From: Paracoccaceae bacterium
Lineage (GTDB): Bacteria; Pseudomonadota; Alphaproteobacteria; Rhodobacterales; Rhodobacteraceae
Reading direction: 5' to 3'
NCBI GenBank assembly: GCA_004153385.1
Contig: SDAL01000004.1
Coordinates: 124,001-188,000, forward strand
DNA length: 64,000 bases
Shown: positions 1 to 8,662 of the stretch, one piece after another
Layout of the letters: every line of letters begins with the position of its first letter
Position numbering within the stretch: the first letter of the stretch is position 1
The notes under the pieces: model-generated
What the model saw: the letters and a program-made list of their open reading frames with translations, nothing else
Databases searched by the model: none
Told to the model about the DNA's origin: nothing
Translations under genes and position numbers: made by a program

Positions 1-1070
1 CCATCTACAGTCCTGCCCTGCCGCTGATCGCGGTCGCCTATCGCGCCACGCCCGAAGAGGCCGCGCAGACCCTTTCCCTGTGGTTTGTCGGCTTCGCCTT
101 CGGCGTCGTGAGCTGGGGACGGATATGCGACCTCATCGGCCGCCGCCCCGCCCTGCTTGCTGGCCTCGCAGTTTACGCTCTCGGCGCGGGCTGGGCGATG
201 ATTGCCCTGGATTTTCCGCAACTTCTGCTCGCACGCCTCATCTCGGCCTTCGGGGCGGCGGTAGGCTCGATCGTCACGCAGACCTCGCTGCGCGACAGCT
301 GCCGCGGAACGGACCTCTCCCGCGTCTTTGCACTGCTGGGCCTCGCCCTTGCGGTCAGCCCGGCCATCGGCATGTTCCTCGGCCAAGCGATCTCCGCCCA
401 TGCCGGTCACCAGGGCGTATTTGCCGGACTTGGCCTGCTCGCGGTCTTGCTTTTCATCCTGAGCCTTGTCTTCTGGCCCGAAACGCGGCCCCCCGATATT
501 CAGCCGCAGCACTTTCTGCCGACCCTGCAAGACATGTTGTGGGACGGCCATATCTGGCGCAATGCAGTGCTGATCGCGGTCTTCAACCTCGCCATCTTCG
601 GATACTATCAGCTTGGACCCTTCCTGTTCGAGCGCCTGGAAGATCCCTGGCTGGAGTTCGGGGAGAGCGGCCTTGTCCTGGCGGCGGCATCGCTGCTCGG
701 TGCGATTGCGAATTCGCGTCTGCTGCGCCGCGGCACACCCGCCCGAGGCCTTGTCGGGTATGGCGTCCTGCTGCTGGCCATCGGCGCACTCCTTCTGGGC
801 CTGCTTGCATCCGGCCCCGCCTTTGTGATCGGCATGGCCGTCGTGGCCATAGCCTATGCCATAGCAATCCCGAACATCCTTGCGCAGGCCCTGCAGAACT
901 ATACGGACAGGCTCGGTACGGCTGGCGCCATCTTTAGCATGCTTTACTATACGCTCCTCGGACTGGGCCTCGTTGTGGCCGGCTGGTCCCAGAGGCTGGA
1001 TATTCTCGTCCTCGCCTGCGCCATGCTTGGGGCCCTTGCTTTTCGGGGCGGGCGATTGACCCGAAAGTGA
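1..1070 (+). CDS. MFS drug exporter, Bcr/CflA type (5' end cut by window)
   Basis: Inner-membrane proton-driven exporter, 3' part only; the reading frame is already open at base 3. The first residues read IYSPALPLIAVAY, matching the end of transmembrane helix 1 of the Bcr/CflA branch (PALP motif). They are followed by the loop motif DLIGRRPALLAG after the second helix, typical of MFS 12-helix drug transporters. About eight further hydrophobic stretches follow up to the stop at 1068-1070, so about 355 residues are present of a family length near 400. Substrate is unknown. Nothing downstream for 2.6 kb looks intact, so this gene marks the edge of a decayed region. Confidence 0.85.
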   Translation, partial: IYSPALPLIAVAYRATPEEAAQTLSLWFVGFAFGVVSWGRICDLIGRRPALLAGLAVYALGAGWAMIALDFPQLLLARLISAFGAAVGSIVTQTSLRDSCRGTDLSRVFALLGLALAVSPAIGMFLGQAISAHAGHQGVFAGLGLLAVLLFILSLVFWPETRPPDIQPQHFLPTLQDMLWDGHIWRNAVLIAVFNLAIFGYYQLGPFLFERLEDPWLEFGESGLVLAAASLLGAIANSRLLRRGTPARGLVGYGVLLLAIGALLLGLLASGPAFVIGMAVVAIAYAIAIPNILAQALQNYTDRLGTAGAIFSMLYYTLLGLGLVVAGWSQRLDILVLACAMLGALAFRGGRLTRK

Positions 1071-1329
1071 CCGTGTGCCGTCCCGCAGAACTGTCCGTTG
1101 CGAGGGGACGGCATCGGCGCCTCTGTTCCGCTCTCCGCACTGTGAGGTGCCCCCATTCCTTGTACGGGATCTGGCGCTTTTTACTCTCTGATCGGGGTGC
1201 GTGGTTTCGTTTTGCCGCGAGCAGATCACTGCCGGCAATTGGCCGCCAAGGGCTTTGTGCGGGCGGGGGAGATTCCAGAACTCCATCCTTTGCCGGACAA
1301 CCGCGCGGGCCTGCCACCCGGTCAGCCAG

Positions 1330-1860
1330 ACATGCAGGTATCGAGGCGGGTATCCAGCCAGAGATCATACTATGCCGGTGCGGAGCGGGGTCGGTCAACT
1401 GTCGCGGCCATGATCTCGGGGCGAGATCGCGCAGCCGGGTCGCGCGGTCGAACCTCTCGGCGGGCCAGGCGACCTCTCAAAGCGGCACGAGAGGGCGGTG
1501 GGCGCCAGCAGAGATTGACAGACGCAATAGCCAGTCTCCCCGCATCGCCATCAACAGCGCCGCATGGCCGGGCGCCGCCCTGGCGTCCTCTTGTGGGCAT
1601 AAAGGGCAGCCTCGGATGACCGGATTGCGCAGGGCCCGCGAGACAAAGACCTCACCTTCTGTAAAACACCCCGACATCGCCGACGGTCACACCGGCTCAG
1701 GACACAAGATCAACGCGGATCTCAGGTTCCGGCCTTGCTGTTTTGGCCAGCCGATCAAGGGCAGCGGGATCCAGCTCCGGAAGGCGGCGAACTCTCTAAA
1801 GGTCATATTCTGCGGAACATGGGTGAAGGATCTGTCTCGGGCCCGGGCGGATCATCACCA
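1330..1860 (-). pseudogene. TniQ-like remnant A
   Basis: Read on the minus strand, three frames in turn give pieces of one protein. Around 1700-1800 the text reads ELDPAALDRLAKTARPEPEI, then VGDVGVFYR. From 1677 to 1477 comes VSRALRNPVIRGCPLC with a two-cysteine motif and MRGDWLLRLSISAGAHRPLV. Near 1340-1400, in another frame, is DLWLDTRLD. This order matches TniQ-family proteins, the target-selection partners of Tn7/Tn5053-type transposons, with their zinc-binding CPxC region. Several frameshifts and a stop at 1477 show it is dead. No tniA or tniB partner is seen. Limits are approximate. Confidence 0.55.
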
Positions 1861-2199
1861 AAGAACAGCTCACCAATGCTAAGACACGCGCGCATAACCC
1901 TCGAGAACAATGCAAAAATCCGTCCGCAGCCGGATGGGGAGAACGCGATCGCTGAGGCAAGTGGCGGGCGGATAGGATTCGAAAGTCCGGTTTCGCATCA
2001 GCTCTTTAGGTCGTTCGCGCTTACAGCGAACGGCCGCCTCCCGCAGTTTGTTTGAGCGTCTTGGTTAACTGAACCTCCGCACGCGTCGCGACCGCCACGA
2101 AACTGTCATTTGTTCTGCGGGCAACTGACGGTCCGGATCAGCTCATAGGGTCGCGTCAAAAGAGGCTGACCAACGCCGTCACGTCGCCCCCGTCCTGAG

Positions 2200-2514
2200 A
2201 CAGCTAGGGTCAGCGACGATATCGGCGCACGGGCAGTGTTAAACCGCCTGCCGAATGCCGACTGGCGGCGCAGGGATCGCGGATATGACGCCGACAGGGT
2301 CAGAGAAGCGTTCAAAGACAAAGGGATACGCGCCTGCACCCCGGGCCGGAAACAGCGCAAAAAACCCGTCAAGTACGACAAACGTCGCAACCGCATCGAG
2401 ATCATGCTCACAAGGCTCAAGGATGGGCGGCGTGTGGCACCCCGGTACAACCGTTGCCCCGAGGTTTTCCTGTCAGAAATCGCACTTGCTGCACCCGTCA
2501 TGTACTGGCTATGA
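2200..2514 (+). pseudogene. IS5-family transposase, C-terminal remnant
   Basis: The frame from about 2209 reads VSDDIGARAVLNRLP, then DRGYDAD, KDKGIRACTPGRKQRKKPVK, RNRIEIMLTRLKD and APVMYWL before a stop at 2512-2514. These are the signature C-terminal blocks of IS5/IS1031-type DDE transposases: the second Asp lies in DRGYDAD and the catalytic Glu in RNRIEIM. A few residues are missing between the KYDKRR and RNRIE blocks compared with intact members. The N-terminal two thirds are absent, with stops and frame changes upstream of 2200. It is a dead fragment; no terminal inverted repeats were recognised. Confidence 0.7.
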
Positions 2515-2655
2515 GCCCTGCCCCTTAGAGGCACGCGAAGAAGGGCACGAAACGCCCCGCGGCTTACATCTGGACTTTCATCGCCGGCATCGCTCAGAAT
2601 GGTAAAGGGGTCATCGCTCGCAAGCGGGCCAGCCGAGGCGTAACGGAACATGTGG

Positions 2656-3054
2656 TTATGCGCGAGGCACATCTTGATCGTTCGACACAACCAGCGGCTC
2701 TATCTCCCTATATACCCTATGACGCCGAGGCGGGCGCGGATCATCGCTTTCGCCGCGCAGGCAGATCGGGCAGCCTCGCATAATCGGGTGGCGCACAGCG
2801 CGGGACACCATAATCTCATCGCGGACACATATACGGACCGCGCCAACGCTCTGCCCCGTCCCTGCAAGGAACTGGGCAAGCTGGTCATCCGCCTGGCCCG
2901 CCTTGGCTACAAAAATTTTGATCGCGTCCGGTTCATACTCCATGATCGGCCTGAAATTAATGTCGATATCCAGCGCAAAACCGATGACATCCGTCCCTTG
3001 AAGCGCCGCAATCCCCGAGGAGCGAGGAGAACGAGAGCAAAGTCTCGCGCTCAT
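2656..3054 (-). pseudogene. TniQ-like remnant B
   Basis: A 132-codon open stretch on the minus strand encodes FRPIMEYEPDAIKIFVAKAG, QLAQFLAGTGQSVGAVR and MVSRAVRHPIMRGCPICLRG. This is the N-terminal to zinc-finger part of a TniQ-family protein. It covers the same CPxC block as remnant A but with a different sequence, so it is a second, diverged copy and not a duplication of A. After the CPIC block the frame runs out of similarity. No intact start or TniQ C-terminus is visible. Possible further remnant lies upstream to about 3230. Confidence 0.5.
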
Positions 3055-3700
3055 GTCGTGCGACAGTCAGTGAAAATTGCCGGATCAAAGGTCAGGACCA
3101 AGACGGAGCTTTCCTACGACATGCTTCGTGAGGCCGGAAGATCGAAGCATACCGCTGCGTCCACGTTGGCGCTTACTTCTCCCGATGGCGTCAATATCCA
3201 AGCCGATATTCTCGTACCAAAGCTTGAAACCTGTGGGTCATTTTTCCGTTTTCAACTGGAGGAGTACCCGCGGATCAGAGACCTTTCCCCGACCGGAGAA
3301 CCGCCCTTGGCTGCGACTTCTACGAAGACCTGCAAAACGCAAGACGCAGACGTGGCTGCAGTATCATCCATGCCTTGGCTTTCCGGAGCTTCCGGCCCTT
3401 TTGGGACGTTCACCGCGGCGCCCATTGCGGCAGCGCGGTTCGTCGACCCCGTCATGCGCAAAGGTATGGGGGCCCGATCGCAACCGACCTGTCGCTGCGT
3501 TGGATAGAGCCGAGTTTTGCCCAAGCGTCGAACCCCGGCCTTGCGGCGCTCCAGCTTAGGGACTGGTTTTCCAACCTCAACGTCTCGGCTGCGCCCGCTT
3601 GTCATGATCGATCACCGCCTGTTCGATTGGTCCGGCAGCACTGCGTCGTGCATGGCTGACGGACCTTTCCACTGCCGTGCTGTACGGTGTCGTCGGCGGA
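3055..3700. other. Intergenic, no recognisable gene
   Basis: Several overlapping open frames exist on both strands, but their translations are low-complexity and arginine/proline-rich, with no family I recognise and no ribosome binding site. It is treated as decayed sequence between the TniQ-like remnant and ridA. Confidence 0.4.
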
Positions 3701-4102
3701 TCACTTGCCGGGAATGCGGGCCACAACCTTGATTTCGAGGTCGAAGCCGGCCAGCCACGTTACGCCGATGGCGGTCCAGGCCGGGAACGGCCTGCTGGGG
3801 AAGTACCGCTCCTTGACGGACATGAGATCAGGCAGCTGCGCTTCGGGATCGGTGTGAAAAGTCGTGACATCGATGATGTCATCAAAGCTGCACCCTGCTG
3901 CGTCCAGCACAGCCTCGAGGTTCGTGAAGGCCCTCTCGACCTGTCCGGGATAGCTTTCTTCGGGCGAGCCGTCCTCGCGGCTCCCGACCTGACCGGAGAC
4001 GAACAGCAGGTCGCCCGATCGCACGGCGGGGGAATACCCGTGCTGATCGTAAAGCGCATGGCGTGCAGAAGCTGCAGGATAGATCGGTTCACGGGTACCC
4101 AT
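3701..4102 (-). CDS. RidA family protein (enamine/imine deaminase-like)
   Basis: Predicted cytosolic protein of 133 residues, the normal size of the YjgF/YER057c/UK114 (RidA) family, which hydrolyses reactive enamines/imines or related small molecules. Family blocks seen: YSPAVRSGDLLFVSGQVG near the N-terminus, NLEAVLDAAGCSFDDIIDVT in the middle, and a C-terminal PAWTAIGVTWLAGFDLEIKV. The canonical catalytic arginine block (R-ANVPV) is not clearly present, so it may be a RidA subfamily member with another activity. The start at 4102 is preferred over an upstream ATG at 4177 because AGGAC lies just upstream and homology begins there. Divergent from the TetR gene and probably repressed by it. 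Confidence 0.85.
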   Translation of the reverse strand: MGTREPIYPAASARHALYDQHGYSPAVRSGDLLFVSGQVGSREDGSPEESYPGQVERAFTNLEAVLDAAGCSFDDIIDVTTFHTDPEAQLPDLMSVKERYFPSRPFPAWTAIGVTWLAGFDLEIKVVARIPGK

Positions 4103-4174
4103 GGGGGGAGTCCTTTTTTCAATTTTGATGCACTGCGACGGTCGCGTAATGGCTTTCATGCGGCGTGAAATTCG

Positions 4175-4218
4175 CATACGCTCCGTATGTCAGAGCTATT
4201 CACATACGCCCCGTATGT
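4175..4218. promoter_or_regulatory. Two palindromic TetR-type operators
   Basis: Two similar inverted repeats lie between ridA and the divergent TetR gene. Site 1 is CATACG-CTC-CGTATG at 4175-4189. Site 2 is ACATACG-CCC-CGTATGT at 4202-4218, perfect 7-bp arms with a 3-bp spacer. Their centres are 28 bp apart. Repeated sites of this kind in a divergent TetR promoter region are the usual autoregulatory operators. The binding assignment is inference. Confidence 0.65.
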
Positions 4219-4254
4219 CAATTCTAAACGCACGGAATTTTGCAGGAGAGAGGC

Positions 4255-4863
4255 ATGGCAAAACGAACACGTTCAACAATGATGGATGAGACCCGACGAA
4301 AGTTACTGGCATCGGCCCGAGCGGCTTTTGCGGAAAAGGGGTTTCACAAGACGTCGATGGACGATCTCACCTTCGCAGCCGGCTTGACCCGCGGTGCGCT
4401 TTACCATCATTTCGGAGACAAGAAGGGGCTGTTTGCGGCCGTGGTCGATCAAATCGATGCCGAGATGGCGGCCCGCGCCCGCAGCCTTGCGGGGGACGAG
4501 GGGACGGTGTGGCAGGCCCTTTTGGCAGAGGGCGGGGCCTATATCGAGATGGCCCTCGATCCAGAGGTGCAGCGCATCGTCCTGCGCGACGGGCCCGCCG
4601 TGCTGGGGGATCCGGCCCATTGGCCCAGCCAGAACCGCTGCCTTGACGCGACACGCGAGGCGGTTATGCAACTGTCGACCGACGGAGTGCTGCGTCCCGT
4701 GGACATCGAGGCGGCGTCCCGCCTTCTGAACGGAGCGGCGCTCAACGCAGCCCTATGGATCGCATCCTGCGAAGACCCGGCGGCAATGCTGCCCAAGGCG
4801 CAGGACGCTTTCCAGATGCTCGCGGAGGGGCTGCTGTCTGCAGATTTTCGATCAAACAAGTAA
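4255..4863 (+). CDS. TetR/AcrR family transcriptional regulator
   Basis: A 202-residue DNA-binding repressor. The N-terminal TetR helix-turn-helix is clear (residues about 15-60): FAEKGFHKTSMDDLTFAAGL followed by TRGALYHHFGDKKGLFAAVV. The C-terminal ligand/dimer domain has no assignable ligand. The ATG at 4255 is chosen because AGGAGAG sits a few bases before it; an upstream in-frame ATG at 4240 lacks this. Divergent from ridA across a 152-bp region with two CATACG-N3-CGTATG palindromes, so it most likely represses itself and ridA. Confidence 0.85.
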   Translation: MAKRTRSTMMDETRRKLLASARAAFAEKGFHKTSMDDLTFAAGLTRGALYHHFGDKKGLFAAVVDQIDAEMAARARSLAGDEGTVWQALLAEGGAYIEMALDPEVQRIVLRDGPAVLGDPAHWPSQNRCLDATREAVMQLSTDGVLRPVDIEAASRLLNGAALNAALWIASCEDPAAMLPKAQDAFQMLAEGLLSADFRSNK

Positions 4864-4986
4864 GGAACCGAAGCGTTAGCCTGATAGTCGTTTGCCCGCT
4901 CAAGACGCGAATGGCCCCAAGCGGACATTGATCTCGCGGCGCGACTACGAAGCTTTTCCGAACCGGCCATTCGTAGCATCGTGCAA

Positions 4987-5493
4987 TTATATCGCAGGGG
5001 TGAAGGTCATAGATCGGCGATTAAGAGGCTCTATTTCGGTTGCCTCGTCCGCCACGATGGCGGCTTGCTCAAGCAGCCTGCGGACGGCCGTGTCGCTCAA
5101 GTTTTTTTCTTTTTTCCGGTTGTCTTGGGTCGGTGCGCCGATTTGGATGATCAGATCAAGGCCGATTGCACCACCTGCTTCAAGGTGCTCGCGCAGCCGC
5201 GCGTTCCATCGCAGATGGGTTGCCTGCGTCGATCCCGGCGCCCTGTAGGCGCCAAAGCGCCCGCGTAAGTGGGAACTCTCACCGATATAACAGCGCGATT
5301 TATTTTCACTCGTAAGTCGGAATCGGTCGCCCCCACTTCTTTTGGGGGCATCCGTGACCATCAGTTTCCCGTCCTGCGAAAGTGTGACGCCTTCGCTTGA
5401 TACCCAATCCGCAGTCAGAGAAATCACACTACCAGCCCAGAAGATAGTGGGAGAGGTTGGCGCGGTAATGCATATGAAACCGATCCGTTCCAT
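4987..5493 (-). CDS. GIY-YIG-like nuclease domain protein, possibly frameshifted
   Basis: A 168-residue protein. Its middle reads RCYIGESSHLRGRFGAYRAP, followed by a basic segment and RRLLEQAAIVADEATEIEP. This resembles GIY-YIG nucleases: the YIG tyrosine-glycine block, an arginine helix, and a late Glu that could be metal-binding. No clear ribosome binding site precedes the ATG at 5493. The same frame stays protein-like upstream (WWGYNDQGGKRDSFARLNAG) without a start codon until a stop near 5607. A different frame from an ATG at 5641 encodes MGIKEIIGQNLTSEFKD. The original gene therefore probably began at 5641 and has a frameshift near 5565-5600. Function unknown. Confidence 0.5.
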   Translation of the reverse strand: MERIGFICITAPTSPTIFWAGSVISLTADWVSSEGVTLSQDGKLMVTDAPKRSGGDRFRLTSENKSRCYIGESSHLRGRFGAYRAPGSTQATHLRWNARLREHLEAGGAIGLDLIIQIGAPTQDNRKKEKNLSDTAVRRLLEQAAIVADEATEIEPLNRRSMTFTPAI

Positions 5494-5641
5494 CTCTAGG
5501 GCGAGGTTTTCAGCACGCCATCCAGCATTCAGCCTAGCAAATGAGTCTCTCTTTCCGCCTTGGTCGTTGTATCCCCACCACGCTGGATACGTCCTTGAAC
5601 TCGGAAGTCAAATTCTGGCCAATGATCTCTTTGATGCCCAT

Positions 5642-6026
5642 GACGCTTCATTTTACAGTTGTGACATTCAGGGACGACAGGCAGGCCTGCAAGGGGTCGT
5701 AAATGCTCAAAGAACCACTCCGAATGGGTGCCGCTGAGAGCCTAAACCTGAAAATCCGCTTGATCATTGACCTCCAGATTCGACGCGACGTCGTCTTGCG
5801 GGAATACGGCAGGCAGATTTGTCGCGCCAAGCGACTACAAGACACACTCGCCCCGAAGCCGACCTTTAAACTGGATGAACACGCCGCCGCGCCGCGCCAC
5901 CAAACAAGCCATCCGACATGCTGCGCAGCATCAAATGTCTTCTAGGCGGGACGTTTCCAGCATTGGTCGCGCGCCCTTACCAGCAGGCGATCAGCGGCAT
6001 GGGATGAATTCTGGCGCGGTGCCGCT
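5642..6026. other. Intergenic, nothing recognised
   Basis: No open frame with family resemblance, no tRNA-like fold and no obvious terminator were found between the GIY-YIG-like gene and the TetR gene, both of which read leftward. Confidence 0.4.
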
Positions 6027-6662
6027 TCAACAGCACGCAAGATTTGTAGGGCTTTCGTTCAAAGCGGGCAACACGACCTGGTCGACCAAGCGGGTTAGCA
6101 GGTCCCTGTCGATCGCGACCCTCAATATCAGGGCGCGATAGGCGGCCATGGAGGGGATGATCTGGGCGGCCAGTGCGATATCTGCTGTTGCGGGGATCTC
6201 GCCGCGCGTCATGGCGCGCTCCATCAAAATCGTATTCGCCGCGATCCATGGCTCGAAGATCGAATAGTCACCCGTTTCGGCCAGGCCCGGTGCCTGACTG
6301 ATCATCGACACGACCCCCGCCATGGCGCGCAAGATCCGGTCCACCTGCGCGCGGTCTTGAGGCTGGAACAGGGCCAAGAGATCGCCCCGCAACGATCCGG
6401 TGTCCGGCAGCGCGTCAAGGTCGATCTGCTGCGCCTTCATATGCGCAACCGCATCAAGCACCAGATCGGTCTTCGTCGGCCAGCGCCGATACATCGTGCC
6501 TTTGCCCGCCTGCGCGCGATCTGCAACTTTCGCCGTGCTCAGCCCGTCATAGCCGACCTCCGCCAGCAGATCGATCGTCGCCTCCAGAATGGCGACGTCG
6601 CGCTCGGGGTCGCGCCTGCGACCTCTCGTGGCAGGGGGAAAATCATGTTCAGGCATGGACAT
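6027..6662 (-). CDS. TetR/AcrR family transcriptional regulator
   Basis: About 211 residues. The N-terminal helix-turn-helix reads AEVGYDGLSTAKVADRAQAG followed by KGTMYRRWPTKTDLVLDAV, a textbook TetR DNA-binding domain. The C-terminal part resembles the TetR subgroup with a late LLTRLVDQVVLPAL helix. Start choice is between ATGs at 6662 and 6656 (a TTG lies at 6668); none has a strong ribosome binding site. The gene is divergent from the aldo/keto reductase operon and is the likely local repressor of it. Confidence 0.85.
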   Translation of the reverse strand: MSMPEHDFPPATRGRRRDPERDVAILEATIDLLAEVGYDGLSTAKVADRAQAGKGTMYRRWPTKTDLVLDAVAHMKAQQIDLDALPDTGSLRGDLLALFQPQDRAQVDRILRAMAGVVSMISQAPGLAETGDYSIFEPWIAANTILMERAMTRGEIPATADIALAAQIIPSMAAYRALILRVAIDRDLLTRLVDQVVLPALNESPTNLACC

Positions 6663-6670
6663 TCTCAATT

Positions 6671-6704
6671 CGATACTACATGGTTCCGTAACTGATTGGT
6701 ATCG
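6671..6704. promoter_or_regulatory. Candidate operator between TetR and aldo/keto reductase
   Basis: CGATAC at 6671-6676 and GTATCG at 6699-6704 form a 6-bp inverted repeat with a 22-bp spacer in the divergent promoter region. The size suits two half sites or a paired operator; this is weaker evidence than at the ridA locus. Confidence 0.35.
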
Positions 6705-6743
6705 TATATGCCGAGCGGTAAAATCACAAGCGGAGCTTCACCC

Positions 6744-7799
6744 ATGCGCTACAATACCCTTGGCCGAACCGGCCTCTTCGTGTCCGAGATGTGCATCGGC
6801 ACCATGACCTTTGGCCAGAGCGGCAGCCCCTATGCAGCCGCCAGCGGCGTGATGCAGGACAACGCCGACGCGATCCTGCGCCGTGCTTTCGACGCGGGCA
6901 TCAACTTCATCGACACGGCCAACGTCTATGCAGGCGGGCAGTCGGAAGAGATCGTCGGGCGGGCCCTGTCCTCGCTCGGGATCGCACGCAAGGACGTGGT
7001 GCTGTCGACCAAGTTCGAGCACACCACCGGCGCAGGCCCGAACGATGGCGGCGCCTCGCGCCAGCATATCCTGCACGAGGTGCATGGCAGCCTGAAGCGT
7101 CTCGGCACCGACTACATCGATCTTTATCAGTTGCACGGCTTCGACCCCGCCACCCCGGTCGAGGAAACGCTGCGCACCCTGGACGATCTTGTCCGGCAGG
7201 GCCTTGTCCGTCACATCGGCGTGTCGAACTGGGCCGCGTGGCAGCTGGCGACCGCCCTTGGGGCGGCGGATCGTCGGGGGCTGGAACGGTTCCAGAGCTA
7301 TCAGGGCTACTATTCACTGGCCGGGCGCGACATGGAGCGCGAGATCGCACCCCTGATTGAGGCCGAAGGCCTGGGCCTGATGGTCTTCAGCCCGCTCGCC
7401 GGTGGCTATCTGACCGGCAAATATCGCGGCGCATCCGAAGGGCGTCGCGCCACGATCCCGTTTCCCCCGGTGAACGAAGAGCGCGGCGCGCCGCTTCTGG
7501 AGGTGATGGACGCCATCGCCGCGCGCCATGACACCAATCTCGCGGCAATCTCGCTGGCGTGGCTTCTGCACCAAAAGGTCGTCACCAGCGTGATCCTTGG
7601 CCTGAAGCGGATCGAGCAACTGGAGGAGAACCTGAAAGCCGCCGAGGTGGCGTTGTCCGAGGGCGATCTGGCGGATCTGGATGAGGCCAGTGCCCTGACG
7701 CCGGAATATCCCGGCTGGATGATGGCCTCGGGCGAAGGCCCGCGCCGCAGCCTGATGGAAACCGGCAGGATGCCGACGGCGCAGTGGGGGTCCGAATGA
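6744..7799 (+). CDS. Aldo/keto reductase
   Basis: NADPH-dependent oxidoreductase of 351 residues with the AKR (alpha/beta)8 barrel. It has the N-terminal RYNTLGRTGLFVSEMCIGTM and the catalytic tetrad in context: Asp in FIDTAN, Tyr in VYAGGQSEEI, Lys in LSTKFEH and His in YQLHGFDP. The cofactor region is near VILGLKRIEQLEENL. The ATG at 6744 follows CGGAG; an upstream ATG at 6696 would add residues not typical of the family. First gene of a rightward operon: its stop overlaps the next start (ATGA). Probably controlled by the divergent TetR. Physiological substrate unknown. Confidence 0.9.
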   Translation: MRYNTLGRTGLFVSEMCIGTMTFGQSGSPYAAASGVMQDNADAILRRAFDAGINFIDTANVYAGGQSEEIVGRALSSLGIARKDVVLSTKFEHTTGAGPNDGGASRQHILHEVHGSLKRLGTDYIDLYQLHGFDPATPVEETLRTLDDLVRQGLVRHIGVSNWAAWQLATALGAADRRGLERFQSYQGYYSLAGRDMEREIAPLIEAEGLGLMVFSPLAGGYLTGKYRGASEGRRATIPFPPVNEERGAPLLEVMDAIAARHDTNLAAISLAWLLHQKVVTSVILGLKRIEQLEENLKAAEVALSEGDLADLDEASALTPEYPGWMMASGEGPRRSLMETGRMPTAQWGSE

Positions 7800-8662
7800 C
7801 GATCCTTGTCACCGGAGCCACCGGCCAGATAGGTCGCGCGATCCTTGATCGTCTGGACGGGGCAGAGATCCGTGCGCTGACCCGCGACCCCGAGCGTCTG
7901 CAGGGGCGCGACGGGATTATGGCGGTTCAGGGTGACCTGTCCGACCCGGTGTCGGTCGAGGCCGCCTTGCAGGGCGTCGACACGCTGTTCCTGCTGGCGA
8001 CCGTCAGTCCGCAGGAGGCAAGCCAAGCGATGATGGCCGTGAACCTTGCGAAAGCGGCAGGGGTGCGCGGCATCGTCTATCTGTCCGTCAGCCACGCGGA
8101 CCGCTATGTCGACACGCCCCATTATGCCAGCAAACATCTGGTCGAGCGCATGATCGCGGCGGCAGCACTCCCCGCAACCATCCTGCGCGCGAATTACTTC
8201 ATGCAGAACGATCTGACGGCAAAGGACGCGCTGCTGCAAGGGGTCTTTCCCCAGCCGATCGGAGATGTCGGCGTGGCGATGGTGGACATCCGCGACATCG
8301 CGGACGCGGCGGTGGCCGAAATCCTGCGGCGTCATCGGGCCGACGCCCCGCTGCCTGCCACGCTGATCGAGGTCTGCGGCCCCGAAGTTCTGACAGCCGC
8401 GGATGTGGCGACGATCTGGACCGATACCCTTGGCCATCCGGTCTCGCCCGGTCCGGCTGACTTGGGCGCATTCGAGGCTGGCCTGCGCGACCGGATGCCC
8501 GCCTGGATGGCCCATGACCTCGCGCACATGTTCGGCGGCTTTCAGCGCGAGGGGATGGTTCCGGCGCCGCAAGCTGCGTCCACCATGGAGGCCGTGATCA
8601 GTCATCCGCTGCGGCGCTATCGCGACTTCGCGCAGGAGGCCGTGGCGTCATGGCGCGCCTGA
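7796..8662 (+). CDS. NmrA-family NAD(P)-binding protein
   Basis: A 288-residue atypical short-chain dehydrogenase. It opens with MTILVTGATGQIGRAILDRL, the Gly-rich nucleotide-binding motif GxTGxxG of NmrA/HSCARG and SDR_a proteins. It continues with VQGDLSDP and YLSVSHADRYVD, then YASKHLVERMI, in the position of the SDR active-site Tyr-x3-Lys. Such proteins act as redox sensors or as reductases of quinones or flavonoid-like compounds. The start at 7796 overlaps the preceding stop, so it is translationally coupled to the aldo/keto reductase. Confidence 0.85.
   Translation: MTILVTGATGQIGRAILDRLDGAEIRALTRDPERLQGRDGIMAVQGDLSDPVSVEAALQGVDTLFLLATVSPQEASQAMMAVNLAKAAGVRGIVYLSVSHADRYVDTPHYASKHLVERMIAAAALPATILRANYFMQNDLTAKDALLQGVFPQPIGDVGVAMVDIRDIADAAVAEILRRHRADAPLPATLIEVCGPEVLTAADVATIWTDTLGHPVSPGPADLGAFEAGLRDRMPAWMAHDLAHMFGGFQREGMVPAPQAASTMEAVISHPLRRYRDFAQEAVASWRA

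Noticed and set aside
934-1398. A 154-codon minus-strand open frame
   Set aside because: It overlaps the end of the MFS gene and mixes frames of the TniQ-like remnant; no continuous family match.
1067-1882. A 271-codon plus-strand open frame after the MFS gene
   Set aside because: Low-complexity arginine/serine-rich translation without a ribosome binding site; the minus strand here reads as TniQ-like pieces.
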